A stretch of DNA of 64,000 nt from Nisaea acidiphila (GTDB lineage: Bacteria > Pseudomonadota > Alphaproteobacteria > Thalassobaculales > Thalassobaculaceae). This document shows, one piece after another, positions 41,726-52,296 of the stretch. The number at the start of each line of letters is the position of its first letter. Position 1 is the stretch's first letter. Under the pieces are notes generated by a model. The model worked only from the letters and a program-made list of their open reading frames with translations. It was not told the origin of the DNA and did no database searches. The DNA is taken from contig NZ_CP102480.1 in assembly GCF_024662015.1 (NCBI RefSeq), positions 2,638,501-2,702,500 on the forward strand, written 5' to 3'. The position numbers and the translations under genes were made by a program.

Positions 41726-42451
41726 ATGCAACTCAATCTTTCGCCGGAGGCCTCCATCGTCATCCTGACGGGGGCCGGCATTTCCAAGGAAAGCGGCCTC
41801 GATACTTTCCGCGACGCGGACGGGATCTGGTCGAAGGTCAATCTGGAGGATGTCGCGACGCCGGAGGGCTACCGGCGCAATCCGGTGATGGTGCACGAAT
41901 TCTACAATGCCCGCCGACGCTCCCTGCTGAACGCCAACGTGACGCCGAACGCGGCCCATGCGGCACTGGCGAAGCTGGAGAAGGAATGGCCGGGAACGGT
42001 TTTGCTGGTCACGCAGAATATCGACGATCTGCATGAACGCGCGGGCTCGTCGAACCTGCTGCACATGCATGGCGAGATGCTGAAAGTGCGCTGCGAGCGC
42101 ACCGGAGAGATCTTCGAGTGGCGCGAGGATCTCGGCCTCGAGAGCCGCAGTCCGACCACGAACGAGGCCGGAACGCTGCGCCCGCATGTGGTCTGGTTCG
42201 GGGAGATGCCGCTCTATATGGAAGAGATCTACGAGGCGCTTTCCGACGCCGACCTCTTCATCTCCATCGGCACCTCCGGCAACGTCTATCCCGCCGCCGG
42301 CTTCGTCCAGGAGGCCCGCATGCACGGCGCCCACACGATCGAGCTCAATCTCGAGCCGTCCGAGGGCGCGACCCTCTTCGCCGAGAAGCGCTACGGCCCC
42401 GCGAGCGAGATCGTGCCGGATTATGTGGAAGAGTTGCTGGGAGCTTGCTAG
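41726..42451 (+). CDS. NAD-dependent protein deacylase, sirtuin (CobB-like, class III)
   Basis: A 241-residue sirtuin. NAD motifs are [15 protein letters not shown] (residues 16-30) and [12 protein letters not shown], with catalytic His115 in HMHGE. Tyr60 and Arg63 (FYNARRR) are the class III pair that favours succinyl- and malonyl-lysine. Only one cysteine (Cys123) of the zinc module remains; the second cysteine group between the small-domain strands is missing, so zinc binding is doubtful. It probably shares a transcript with tadA. An 82-bp repeat follows. Confidence 0.88.
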   Translation: MQLNLSPEASIVILTGAGISKESGLDTFRDADGIWSKVNLEDVATPEGYRRNPVMVHEFYNARRRSLLNANVTPNAAHAALAKLEKEWPGTVLLVTQNIDDLHERAGSSNLLHMHGEMLKVRCERTGEIFEWREDLGLESRSPTTNEAGTLRPHVVWFGEMPLYMEEIYEALSDADLFISIGTSGNVYPAAGFVQEARMHGAHTIELNLEPSEGATLFAEKRYGPASEIVPDYVEELLGAC

Positions 42452-42471
42452 CTACGCCAGCTACACTCTGT

Positions 42472-42553
42472 CGTCATCCCCATGAAAATGGGGACCCAGA
42501 GACGACGGGCTGCGCTCTACGAGCCCTGGGTCCCCGCTTTCGCGGGAATGACG
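42472..42553 (-). repeat. 82-bp palindromic repeat, copy 4 (inverted)
   Basis: Same 82-bp length and end sequences (CGTCAT/ATGACG) but in the opposite orientation to copies 1-3; one arm reads CCCCATGAAAATGGGG. It lies 20 bp after the sirtuin stop, between convergent genes. Confidence 0.85.
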
Positions 42554-42574
42554 ACATATTTGGCGAGAGACCGA

Positions 42575-43336
42575 TCAGCGCGGCTGCATGCGGATCGCGC
42601 CGTCCAGCCGCACGGTCTCGCCGTTCAGCATCACGTTGTCGATCATCGCGAGTGCCAGTTTCGCGTATTCCTCCGGCGTGCCGAAGCGCGAGGGATAGGG
42701 CACGGTGGCGGCGAGGCTGTCCTGCACCTCCTGCGGCATGCCGAGCAGCATCGGGGTGCCGAAGAGGCCCGGCGCGATGGTGTTGAAGCGGATCCCGGCC
42801 TTGGAGAATTCTCGCGCGCCGACGATGGTCAGCGCGTGCACGCCGCCCTTGGAGGCGGCATAGGCGCTCTGTCCGATCTGGCCCTCGAAGGCGGCGACGG
42901 AGGCGGTGGAGATGACGATGCCGCGTTCGCCGTCCTCAAGCGGGTCCATCTCAGCCATGTCGGCCGCGGCGAGCCGCATCATGTTGAAGGTGCCGATCAG
43001 GTTCACCTCGATGACGCGGCGGAAATTGTCGAGCGGCATCGGCCCGTTGCGGCCGACGATACGCTCCGCAGGCGCGATGCCGGCGCAGTTCACCAGGATG
43101 CGGGCCGGGCCGTGCGCCTCACGGGCCTTGGCGATGGCGGCTTCCGCCGAGGCGGCGTCGGCGACGTCGCAAGCAACCGCGATCCCGCCGATCTCCTGGG
43201 CGACCTTCCCGGCACCCTCCGCGTTGACGTCGAACAAAGCGACCTTCGCTCCCGCCGCCGCCAGCGCCCGCGCGGTGCCCGCGCCGAGCCCGCTGCCGCC
43301 GCCGGTCACGATCGCGGCTTGCCCCTGAACCTGCAT
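42575..43336 (-). CDS. Short-chain dehydrogenase, probable 3-hydroxyacyl-CoA dehydrogenase type
   Basis: A 253-residue SDR enzyme. The NAD motif is TGGGSGLG near residue 12, VNCAGIAPAER the structural motif near 82, and the catalytic Ser and YAASK lie near 150-160. The segment order and LFGTPMLLGMPQEVQDSL resemble HSD10-type 3-hydroxy-2-methylbutyryl/3-hydroxyacyl-CoA dehydrogenases. Start at 43336 has GGGAG 7 bp upstream; the longer frame is unlikely. Substrate is inferred from resemblance only. Confidence 0.85.
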   Translation of the reverse strand: MQVQGQAAIVTGGGSGLGAGTARALAAAGAKVALFDVNAEGAGKVAQEIGGIAVACDVADAASAEAAIAKAREAHGPARILVNCAGIAPAERIVGRNGPMPLDNFRRVIEVNLIGTFNMMRLAAADMAEMDPLEDGERGIVISTASVAAFEGQIGQSAYAASKGGVHALTIVGAREFSKAGIRFNTIAPGLFGTPMLLGMPQEVQDSLAATVPYPSRFGTPEEYAKLALAMIDNVMLNGETVRLDGAIRMQPR

Positions 43337-43463
43337 CTCATTGCTCCCTTGAGGTGTTTTCTCCGCCACGGTCTTTCTCGACCGTGTCCGGCAAGGCTAT
43401 AACTGGCGGCAGTGAAACCGAAACCCGCCCGTGCGTCCAGCGCGGCAAACGGAAGCACTGCCG

Positions 43464-43961
43464 ATGTTCTCATTCCTCCGAGACGTTCCCCGCCCGGCCC
43501 TGGTCCTCGGTCTCGGCGGCGTCATCCCGTTCTACATTCTCTCCCTGCCGCTCTGGCTGACGGACCCACTCTACGGCTACGTCCTGATCGACAGCATGAT
43601 CACCTACGGCGCGGTCATTCTGTCTTTCCTCGGTGCGGTCCACTGGGGGGCGGCGATGTGGCAGGGCGAGCTCGAGGAGGCGCGCGAAGAGGACGAGGAG
43701 GAAATGGATCGGGCCTCCTGGGCGCGCTATGGCTGGAGCGTGATCCCGGCGCTGATCGCCTGGATCGGCACCCTGCTGATCCCGTTCGCCGGTCTCATGC
43801 TGATCGCGGTCGGCATCGCGCTGGCCTATTTCATCGACCTGCGCGCCTGCCGGGCGGGGTTCTTTCCGGAATGGTACGAGGGTTTGCGGAAGGTCCTGAC
43901 GATCCTGGTGCTCCTCGCCTGTGCCAACGCCGCGGTCAGCGGCGTGATTCAGCCATACTGA
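43464..43961 (+). CDS. DUF3429-like small membrane protein
   Basis: A 165-residue protein with about five hydrophobic segments: LVLGLGGVIPFYILSLPLWL near the start, then SFLGAVHWGAAMW, the family's most recognisable motif, and helices with WSVIPALIAWIGTLLIPFAG. An acidic stretch (about residues 68-85) splits the first and last helices. This resembles the DUF3429/TMEM69 family, of unknown function. Possibly linked to inner-membrane assembly, but that is a guess. Confidence 0.78.
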   Translation: MFSFLRDVPRPALVLGLGGVIPFYILSLPLWLTDPLYGYVLIDSMITYGAVILSFLGAVHWGAAMWQGELEEAREEDEEEMDRASWARYGWSVIPALIAWIGTLLIPFAGLMLIAVGIALAYFIDLRACRAGFFPEWYEGLRKVLTILVLLACANAAVSGVIQPY

Positions 43962-44057
43962 TCAAGGCGGGATATCTTCCCCGCCGATGCAATTCCGGGT
44001 TGGTGTGCCTGTCCCTCTCTGCTATGCCGGTTCCATACTGATCTGACGGGGACCGGA

Positions 44058-45080
44058 ATGTTTCAGAGAATTGGGGTGCTTGCGGTTTGCGGGGTTCTCT
44101 CCGCTTGCGTCGTGACGAACGGGCCGTTCAATTCGGACGGGCAGCTTCAGCTTCAAAAGGGGCACGGCGCCGTCGGGTTTACGCTGGACTTCGCCCATCA
44201 GGGCGCGACCAGCCCCATGTCGGTCGAGATCCAGCGCTACGACCCTCTGACCGGACGGATCGTTCCGGTCGAAGAGGGCGGCGCGACCGCGCGGGCCGCA
44301 TTCTCCTATCAGCCGGAGCTCGGGCGTCCGGACCGGTACTGGACCTTCGGCCTTCCCGCAGGCGAATACGCGATCACCCGTATCGGCGAGACCGAAGCCG
44401 TCGGCGCGCTGGTGCCGCAAGGCGGCGACCCCCTGGCCGCGCTGCTGATCATCGGGGTCTCGCTCGCCGTGACCACGGCGATCGCGGAGGCAATCCCGGA
44501 CAACGAGGTCAATTTCGTGGAGGACGGCCAGTTGCTGGCGGACGCTCCGAAATTCACCGTCAGCAGGGGCGAACTCGTCTATCTCGGTACCATCCGCCTC
44601 GATGCGGAAGAAAGGATGACGACGGTTGTCCGCACGGAGTCCGACGGCGTGGCGAACGAGATGACCTCGTTCGATGCTTCCCGCACCGTCGAAACCCAGG
44701 TTCCGGAGTACCGGGTGCTGATAGACTATCAGCAGGATCAGGCCTCGCTTGCGGAATACCTGGCGAACGTGAACACCGGCTCCGCCGCTGTCGGGTCGAT
44801 GACCCTCGATAGCTTTGCCCCGCAAATTTATGTGATGAAAGAATGGGACGACGTCACGAACGGTCCCCGTTCCATCGCGCGCGCGGCCTATGACGGGCCG
44901 GCGCTGAACGGACCGCGGCCCCGGTTCTCCTATCAGAAAGGCGTGACGCCGGCGCCTCCACCCGCTCCCGCGCCGGGTGCGCATCTCTCGAAGACCGACC
45001 GGCGCACGCTTCAGGAGCAGTTCCTGGGCGGGCAGATCACGGAAGCAGAATATCGGGCGGCCACGGCCAAACCGGAGTAA
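44058..45080 (+). CDS. Lipoprotein of unknown function
   Basis: A 340-residue protein with a lipoprotein signal: hydrophobic VLAVCGVLSAC with lipobox LSAC, so Cys17 would be lipidated. The mature part has a beta-rich N-terminal half, a hydrophobic segment (about residues 134-152), and a Pro-rich linker near 298-312. It ends in a short SHOCT-like helical unit (TLQEQFLGGQITEAEYRAA), often found in membrane-linked proteins that oligomerise. No clear family. It stands alone between convergent genes. Confidence 0.75.
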   Translation: MFQRIGVLAVCGVLSACVVTNGPFNSDGQLQLQKGHGAVGFTLDFAHQGATSPMSVEIQRYDPLTGRIVPVEEGGATARAAFSYQPELGRPDRYWTFGLPAGEYAITRIGETEAVGALVPQGGDPLAALLIIGVSLAVTTAIAEAIPDNEVNFVEDGQLLADAPKFTVSRGELVYLGTIRLDAEERMTTVVRTESDGVANEMTSFDASRTVETQVPEYRVLIDYQQDQASLAEYLANVNTGSAAVGSMTLDSFAPQIYVMKEWDDVTNGPRSIARAAYDGPALNGPRPRFSYQKGVTPAPPPAPAPGAHLSKTDRRTLQEQFLGGQITEAEYRAATAKPE

Positions 45081-45104
45081 CGATTGACGCGGATGGGCCG
45101 ACCG

Positions 45105-46067
45105 TCAATGTCGGCCTGACTGCTCGTCCGTCAGTACGACCGGATGATGGTCGGTCTTGTTGCGCACGGGTTTCTTGCCGAGCTGTGCTTCGCGGCGTGC
45201 GATATAGAGTGTCGACGCGACGATAAGGGCCGCACCGGCCATGGTGTGAGGGCCCGGGATGTCCGCGAACAGCCAGTAGCCGATGAAGCCGGCGAATATC
45301 AGGCGCGAATAGTCGAACGGCACCACTGCCGTTGCTTCCCCGACCTTGAAGCCGCGCACCGCGCAGGCCTGTCCCGCCGAGCCGAGCGCGCCGACCGAGA
45401 GCAACAGGCCGAGTTCCGTCCAGGTCGGCTGCTGCCAGACCAGAAGCGCCGGTATCGTCATGATCGATGTCGAGATGATGCCGAAACTGAAGAGAATTGT
45501 GAGCGGGGATTCCGTCTCGCTGAGTTTCTTCACCACGACCACCACGAGGGCGACGAACATCGTCCCGAGCAGCGCGATCCCCGAGGCGAAGCCGATCTCA
45601 GAGGAGCCGGGCCGCACCATGATCAGCACGCCGAGAAAGCCGACTGCGGTGGCCGACCAGCGCCGCCAGCGGACTTTCTCGTTCAGGAAGAGGACCGCCA
45701 GCACGATCATGAAGAGCGGTTTGGCGAAGCTGATTGCCGTCGCATCGGCGAGCGGCATGTGGGTGACCGAATAGAAGCCGCAGGCCATTGCGCCGGCGCC
45801 GAGGCAACCGCGCAGCAGGTGGGCGAAGGGGCGTCTGGTCTTGAAGACCTGCGGCCCGGCCCGGAACATGAAGGGCAGGATCACCGCGAGGCCGAAGGCG
45901 CAGCGGAAAAAGGCGATCTGAAAGGTGTCGAGGCGGGCGCCGAGCAGCTTCACATTCGCCTGCATGATCGAAAAGATGACGCAGGAAACGGCGATCCAGA
46001 GCGCACCCTGGGTGTTGGGCGACAAGGCGGCCCAGCGGGCGGACAGGGATGTTTCGGCCAAGGCCAT
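45105..46067 (-). CDS. DMT-superfamily (EamA) transporter
   Basis: A 320-residue protein with about ten hydrophobic helices in two EamA repeats: residues about 20-155 (LWIAVSCVIFSIMQANVKLL at the start) and 165-300. GCLGAGAMACGFYSVTHMPLADATAISFAKPLF is a typical EamA stretch. Such proteins export metabolites or take up small organic solutes. A hairpin GGCCGAC/GTCGGCC overlaps the stop region. Substrate unknown. Confidence 0.87.
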   Translation of the reverse strand: MALAETSLSARWAALSPNTQGALWIAVSCVIFSIMQANVKLLGARLDTFQIAFFRCAFGLAVILPFMFRAGPQVFKTRRPFAHLLRGCLGAGAMACGFYSVTHMPLADATAISFAKPLFMIVLAVLFLNEKVRWRRWSATAVGFLGVLIMVRPGSSEIGFASGIALLGTMFVALVVVVVKKLSETESPLTILFSFGIISTSIMTIPALLVWQQPTWTELGLLLSVGALGSAGQACAVRGFKVGEATAVVPFDYSRLIFAGFIGYWLFADIPGPHTMAGAALIVASTLYIARREAQLGKKPVRNKTDHHPVVLTDEQSGRH

Positions 46068-46228
46068 AGGGAGATATCGGGCGCCTTCTTGGCGCCGCGT
46101 CCATAATCTGTGGAGTCAGACGAGAATACGCCGCGGCCCTCTGTCTACCAGCGCTGATTGCGCATTGCTGCCTTGCCGTTAGCGGGACCGGGACCGCAAG
46201 GCGGCGCAAATCCGGGACTGCCGCCGGT

Positions 46229-46774
46229 TCAGGACGCGCTCTCTCCGCCAGGCCAGACGACGAGGATATTGCTGGATTTCCAGATCGGCCCCGGATCCTC
46301 GAACGTGCCGCTCTCCGTCCCGCCGAGGGACTTGTAGAATTGCCGCGCGGCGGCGTTCTGCTCCACGACAGAGAGACCCGCGCCCTCGAAATCCAGTTCG
46401 CTCATCTGTTGCAGCGCAAGCCGGAGAAGATGCGCGCCGAGCCCTCGTCCGCGCTGGCTCGCATCGACGTATAGATGCTTGATCTCGCCCCTCCTGCCGA
46501 AGATCCGGGCGTTTGGAGGGGCATAGCTGACGAGCCCGACGATCGTGCCGCCATCCATGGCGAGCAGCGTTTTCTTGCGGGGATCCGGCGAGCCGAGGGA
46601 CTCGATCCAACCGGGCAGGCGGCGCGACTCGTCGAGAACGGCGATCGCCTCTGCCGGCGCGATGTCGCCGTAGGTCTCGCGCCAGACCTTGACGTGGAAC
46701 GAGGCGATGTCATGCGCGTCGGCGGGAACCGCGTCACGGATCTCGATACCTTTCGGCATTCCTGCGGCTTTCAT
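46229..46774 (-). CDS. GNAT-family N-acetyltransferase
   Basis: A 181-residue acetyltransferase. Motif A for acetyl-CoA is [23 protein letters not shown], preceded by the strand IVGLVSY and followed by [17 protein letters not shown]. Start at 46774 ([15 protein letters not shown]) is the longer reasonable choice; the next ATG is 5 codons in. It is divergent from the acetoacetyl-CoA synthetase gene. The acceptor is unknown. Confidence 0.85.
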   Translation of the reverse strand: MKAAGMPKGIEIRDAVPADAHDIASFHVKVWRETYGDIAPAEAIAVLDESRRLPGWIESLGSPDPRKKTLLAMDGGTIVGLVSYAPPNARIFGRRGEIKHLYVDASQRGRGLGAHLLRLALQQMSELDFEGAGLSVVEQNAAARQFYKSLGGTESGTFEDPGPIWKSSNILVVWPGGESAS

Positions 46775-46959
46775 GGATTGCGCTCCGGTCTTGCCTGCTT
46801 CGGTACAGTAATTCGGTGCCCGCCGCGCCTCACCAGCGCCGATTGCGCAATGCAGCATTGCCCGCAGTACGGCGCCTCGCTATAGGTTTGGGCGAAGAGG
46901 CAAGACGCCGTCCGGTTGAAAGCCGGCAGAAGGGCGCGGCAAACAGGGGACGCCGAGAG

Positions 46960-48921
<1,962 letters not shown>

Positions 48922-48997
48922 AGCCGGTAAACCGGAATACGGCACCGCGCAGAATGCTTGGCCGCGCGTCCGGCCCCCGATAGGCTGACCCCGGGGC

Positions 48998-49957
48998 TTG
49001 GCGGGGATAACCGAGGAAAAGGCGATTTCGGCCCAGGACATCAGTACGGATCGGGACCTTCCGGACGCGGAGTTTTCCCGCCGCCAGCTTGAGGAGATCG
49101 TACGCGAACTGGAGTCCGCGATCGAGGAGACGCGGCAATGGCTGGCGCTGTTTCACCGCGCGCTGGTCTGCCACCTGCGCCCGGACCCCGAAGTGATCAC
49201 CGAGGACGCGCACCGGATGAGCCGTTTCGGGCGCTGGTACTCGACGAACCGGGACGACGACCTTTTCTCCCAGCCGGCTTTCGCCGCGCTCGTCGGGATG
49301 CATCAGGCGATCTATGCGCATGCGGCGATCCTGGCGGTCCGTGGCTGGAAGGATTCGTCGATACCGCCGGGCGAATACGACGCGCTCCTACACAAGATCG
49401 AAAGCTTCAACGAGCAGGCCGGGCGCATGGCACGAGCTTTCCGGGCCGCGCTCTCGGATCTGGATCCGCTGACCGGTACCAATACGCGCCGGACGATGGA
49501 GAAGGAACTGCTGCGGGAGCAGCAGCGGATCCGCCGTACCGGCCGCCCCTGTTCCGTTGCCATTGCCGATATCGATCGCTTCAAGTCGGTGAACGACACC
49601 TTCGGGCACCATGCGGGCGATCGCGTGCTGTCCCGTGTCACCCGTATGATCGAGGACTCGCTCCGGCCCTATGATTCCATCTACCGCTTCGGCGGCGAGG
49701 AATTTCTGATTTGTCTGCCGGACTCGGACCCGGAAGAGGCGCGCCGCGTGCTTGACCGTGTGCGCAAGAAGATCGCCGAGACCCCGATCGAGATCGATAG
49801 CGACGAGCCTCTCCTCGTGACCGTGTCCTTCGGAGTCGCCCAGCTGGTGCCGCGGCGCCGGTTGAAAGAGATCACCGAGCGCGCGGACCGCGCCCTCTAC
49901 GAGGCGAAGAATACCGGCCGTGACAGGGTCGTGGTCTGGACCGCCGAGCTTGGCTGA
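48998..49957 (+). CDS. Diguanylate cyclase with DgcZ-like N-terminal CZB domain
   Basis: A protein of about 319 residues: an N-terminal helical CZB-like domain (about 30-150) and a C-terminal GGDEF domain (152-315) with GGEEF at 232-236 and an RxxD inhibitory site (RPYD) five residues before it. It should make c-di-GMP. Compared with E. coli DgcZ from memory, zinc ligands His22, Cys52 and His83 correspond to Thr45, Ser75 and Tyr106 here; only His102 is kept, so zinc control is doubtful. Start is uncertain: the TTG at 48998 has no ribosome site, whereas an in-frame ATT at 49025 has GAGGA 9 bp upstream. Confidence 0.85.
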   Translation: MAGITEEKAISAQDISTDRDLPDAEFSRRQLEEIVRELESAIEETRQWLALFHRALVCHLRPDPEVITEDAHRMSRFGRWYSTNRDDDLFSQPAFAALVGMHQAIYAHAAILAVRGWKDSSIPPGEYDALLHKIESFNEQAGRMARAFRAALSDLDPLTGTNTRRTMEKELLREQQRIRRTGRPCSVAIADIDRFKSVNDTFGHHAGDRVLSRVTRMIEDSLRPYDSIYRFGGEEFLICLPDSDPEEARRVLDRVRKKIAETPIEIDSDEPLLVTVSFGVAQLVPRRRLKEITERADRALYEAKNTGRDRVVVWTAELG

Positions 49958-50067
49958 CGCCTGTACCGGATGTTTCCGGTTTCGCCGATTGGGATTGCCG
50001 CCATGCCTGAGCCGGGTATGATCCCGTGCAACGTTTAAATTGATGAAAACGCCGGGGAGTTGGTTCA

Positions 50068-50343
50068 GTGGCACTAGACAAGGGACGGGCTACCGAGCTT
50101 GAGCATATGGTCCGCAAGATGGGCGGGATCATTTCGGTATTTGAAGTCCGGTCGGACCCTGTCGGAAATGCGCGCTTCAGTGCTTTCCGGGACCTGATGG
50201 ACGTGTTCCACGCCATGTGCGAGCGCCAGCTGAAGGAGCAGAAGGATTTCATCGACGAAATGGGCGACCTGACAGAAGAGGAAAGCGAGCGTGTGAAGGC
50301 CGCGTTCGAAAAGATCTACGGCAAACCGCCGAGCGGGGTCTGA
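50068..50343 (+). CDS. Small helical protein, function unknown
   Basis: A 91-residue acidic, helix-rich protein (ATELEHMVRKMGGIISVFEV, FHAMCERQLKEQKDFIDEMG, EEESERVKAAFEKIYG) without signal or membrane segments. GTG start with GGGGAG about 9 bp upstream. It sits between a diguanylate cyclase and a convergent EAL/GGDEF gene, which suggests but does not prove a link to c-di-GMP signalling. Family not recognised. Confidence 0.65.
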   Translation: MALDKGRATELEHMVRKMGGIISVFEVRSDPVGNARFSAFRDLMDVFHAMCERQLKEQKDFIDEMGDLTEEESERVKAAFEKIYGKPPSGV

Positions 50344-50352
50344 TATCAGGTC

Positions 50353-52155
50353 TTACTGAATATGGTGGAAGGCGAAGCCGCCTTCCTCCTTGGCCCGCTT
50401 CTTCAGTTCGGCGAAAGCCGTCAGAACGGTTTCCAGGTCCGAATGACGCCGGCCCGCCTCGATCACCAGCATGGCGGCACTACAGGTGAGAAGCGGATAG
50501 CTGCGCAGCTTACCGTCGCGGCCGCGGGCCTCGATCGAACCGCGCTCCCGCGCATCCTTGTCGTAGAAGCTTTCCACATCCTCGGCGAATTGCTGCCGTG
50601 CCGCGTAAGTCAGCTTGCTGACTTCGGACATGTCGGCTCCGCGTGTCCCGACGAAGAAATCGTCTCCACCGATATGTCCGACGAAGTATTCGGGACCGGC
50701 AAAGGTCTGGCGCAGATTTTCCGCGAAGAGCAGCAGGGCCCGGTCGCCCTGGCGGAAGCCGTAGGTGTCGTTGAAAGGCTTGAAGTTATCGAAATCGAAA
50801 TGCAGCAGAGCGCAACTCTCTTCGGTGTCGGTCAGGGCATCGGCGATATAGTCCGAGATCGACGTGTTGCCGGGCAGCTTGGTGAGCGGGTTCATCTCGC
50901 GTGCGATGATGAGGTTTTTCTCGTTCAGCACCCGCAGTAACGACGAATTGTCGAGGAAGCCGACATAAGACGCATTCTCGACGATGATCACACCGTTCAG
51001 CGTGTCGTTGTGGCTGTAGATCTGCAGGATGCGCTCTGCCTGGGTATGGATATCCGCGATCGGGCAGGGACGCACGAAATCGCCGAGCCTCTTGCCGAAG
51101 CTGCGGTTGACGATCAGGTCTTTTCCGTAGGGCGAGAAGGCATAGGCCTTTAGATCGACGTCGCGCACGATGCCGAGCGGCCGCCCGTTGACGTCGAGCA
51201 CCGGAAAGAGCCGTGCGCTCTGGTTGGTGCGGAATGCGTCGAACACATCCTGCATCGGAGTGTCGATATCCAGTGTCGGGACCTCGATGATCTGTTCCCG
51301 CAGAATGTGCTGGTCCGAGGTCCTGGCGCGCCGGTCCCGCCGCCGCGCCGAGAGCAGGGTTTCGTAACTTCGGCTGAGGCTCTCATGCTCGAGGGTCGGG
51401 CGGGCGACGAGGTACCCTTGCACCAGATCGAAGCCGAGTTCGCGACAGCTGCTGAGATCCTCGTCCGTTTCCACCCCTTCGGCGATGGTCTGGATGCCGA
51501 GCACCTCGAACATGTCGATCAGGCTGGAGACGAAGAGCTTCTTCTTCGGGTCGCGGGCTACGTTGTTGATGAAGTAGCGGTCGAACTTCACATATTCGGC
51601 ATGCTCCTCGTGCAGCAGTCGCAGGCGGGCATAGCCCTCGCCGAAATCGTCGAGCGCGATCTGGATTCCATGTTCCCGGGCCTGCCGGAGCGCACTTGTC
51701 GCGTCACTGTCCTGTGAGATGTCGGATCTTTCCGAAACCTCGAGGCAGAGCTGGGTGCTCGATAGCCCGAGCTTGGCCATGCCGTCGAGGATTGCTGAGG
51801 TTCGCCGGCTGAGCGACGGCAGGCTGCGGGCGTCGATATTGAAAAAAAGATGCAGCCCCTCGGCGCAGGAGAGCGCGGCGAAATCCTTCAGGGCCTTGTC
51901 GAGCAGCCGGGCTTCGAGCTCTTCGACCATGCCGGCGGCAGCGGCTTTGTCGAAAACGTCCGCGATGCTCTCGAAGCCGAGCGCATCGCTGCCGCGGAGC
52001 AGCGCTTCGAACCCATGGGTGAGGCCGGTATCGAGATGGACAATGGGCTGGAATGCGTGGCGCAGTCCGGAGACGACACTTTCGAGCGGCGGGAAATCGC
52101 CGGTGGAGCCGAGCATTTCTGCACCGTCTGCAACGGCTGCTTTCATATCAAGCAC
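50353..52155 (-). CDS. EAL-CBS-GGDEF protein (c-di-GMP phosphodiesterase, possible bifunctional)
   Basis: A 600-residue protein in EAL-first order. The EAL domain (about 30-265) has FEALLRG, FFNID, LEVSE, LDDFG, VKFDR, AEGVE and VQGYL, so catalytic residues appear intact. A CBS pair (about 285-410) with IVRDVDLKAYAF and a linker lead to the GGDEF domain (about 430-600) with GGDDF at 496-500. GGDDF differs from GGDEF and no RxxD site precedes it, so the cyclase half may instead bind GTP as a regulator. The layout resembles LapD/YfgF-type cytosolic PDEs. GTG 52155 or ATG 52146 start. Confidence 0.87.
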   Translation of the reverse strand: MLDMKAAVADGAEMLGSTGDFPPLESVVSGLRHAFQPIVHLDTGLTHGFEALLRGSDALGFESIADVFDKAAAAGMVEELEARLLDKALKDFAALSCAEGLHLFFNIDARSLPSLSRRTSAILDGMAKLGLSSTQLCLEVSERSDISQDSDATSALRQAREHGIQIALDDFGEGYARLRLLHEEHAEYVKFDRYFINNVARDPKKKLFVSSLIDMFEVLGIQTIAEGVETDEDLSSCRELGFDLVQGYLVARPTLEHESLSRSYETLLSARRRDRRARTSDQHILREQIIEVPTLDIDTPMQDVFDAFRTNQSARLFPVLDVNGRPLGIVRDVDLKAYAFSPYGKDLIVNRSFGKRLGDFVRPCPIADIHTQAERILQIYSHNDTLNGVIIVENASYVGFLDNSSLLRVLNEKNLIIAREMNPLTKLPGNTSISDYIADALTDTEESCALLHFDFDNFKPFNDTYGFRQGDRALLLFAENLRQTFAGPEYFVGHIGGDDFFVGTRGADMSEVSKLTYAARQQFAEDVESFYDKDARERGSIEARGRDGKLRSYPLLTCSAAMLVIEAGRRHSDLETVLTAFAELKKRAKEEGGFAFHHIQ

Positions 52156-52296
52156 TAAAACTCGCCACTGACGTCCAAAAGGATAAGCGAGAACCCTTTT
52201 TATTTCATTCCGCGCCTTTTTAAATCCTTTTGTATGTGAATGTTAAATGAATAAAAAATCAGATTTTTTGCTGTTTTTTTATAAAATTTTACCAAT
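52156..52296. other. AT-rich intergenic segment
   Basis: About 140 bp of strikingly AT-rich sequence (long T and A runs around 52198-52296) between the purD stop and the start of the EAL gene, in a GC-rich genome. It must contain the EAL gene promoter and the purD transcript end. No GC-stem terminator is visible. The A/T runs would favour DNA bending. Confidence 0.4.

Noticed and set aside
43966-43984. Hairpin GGCGGG/CCCGCC after the DUF3429 gene as a terminator
   Set aside because: No T-run follows and the stem is short; not enough to call.
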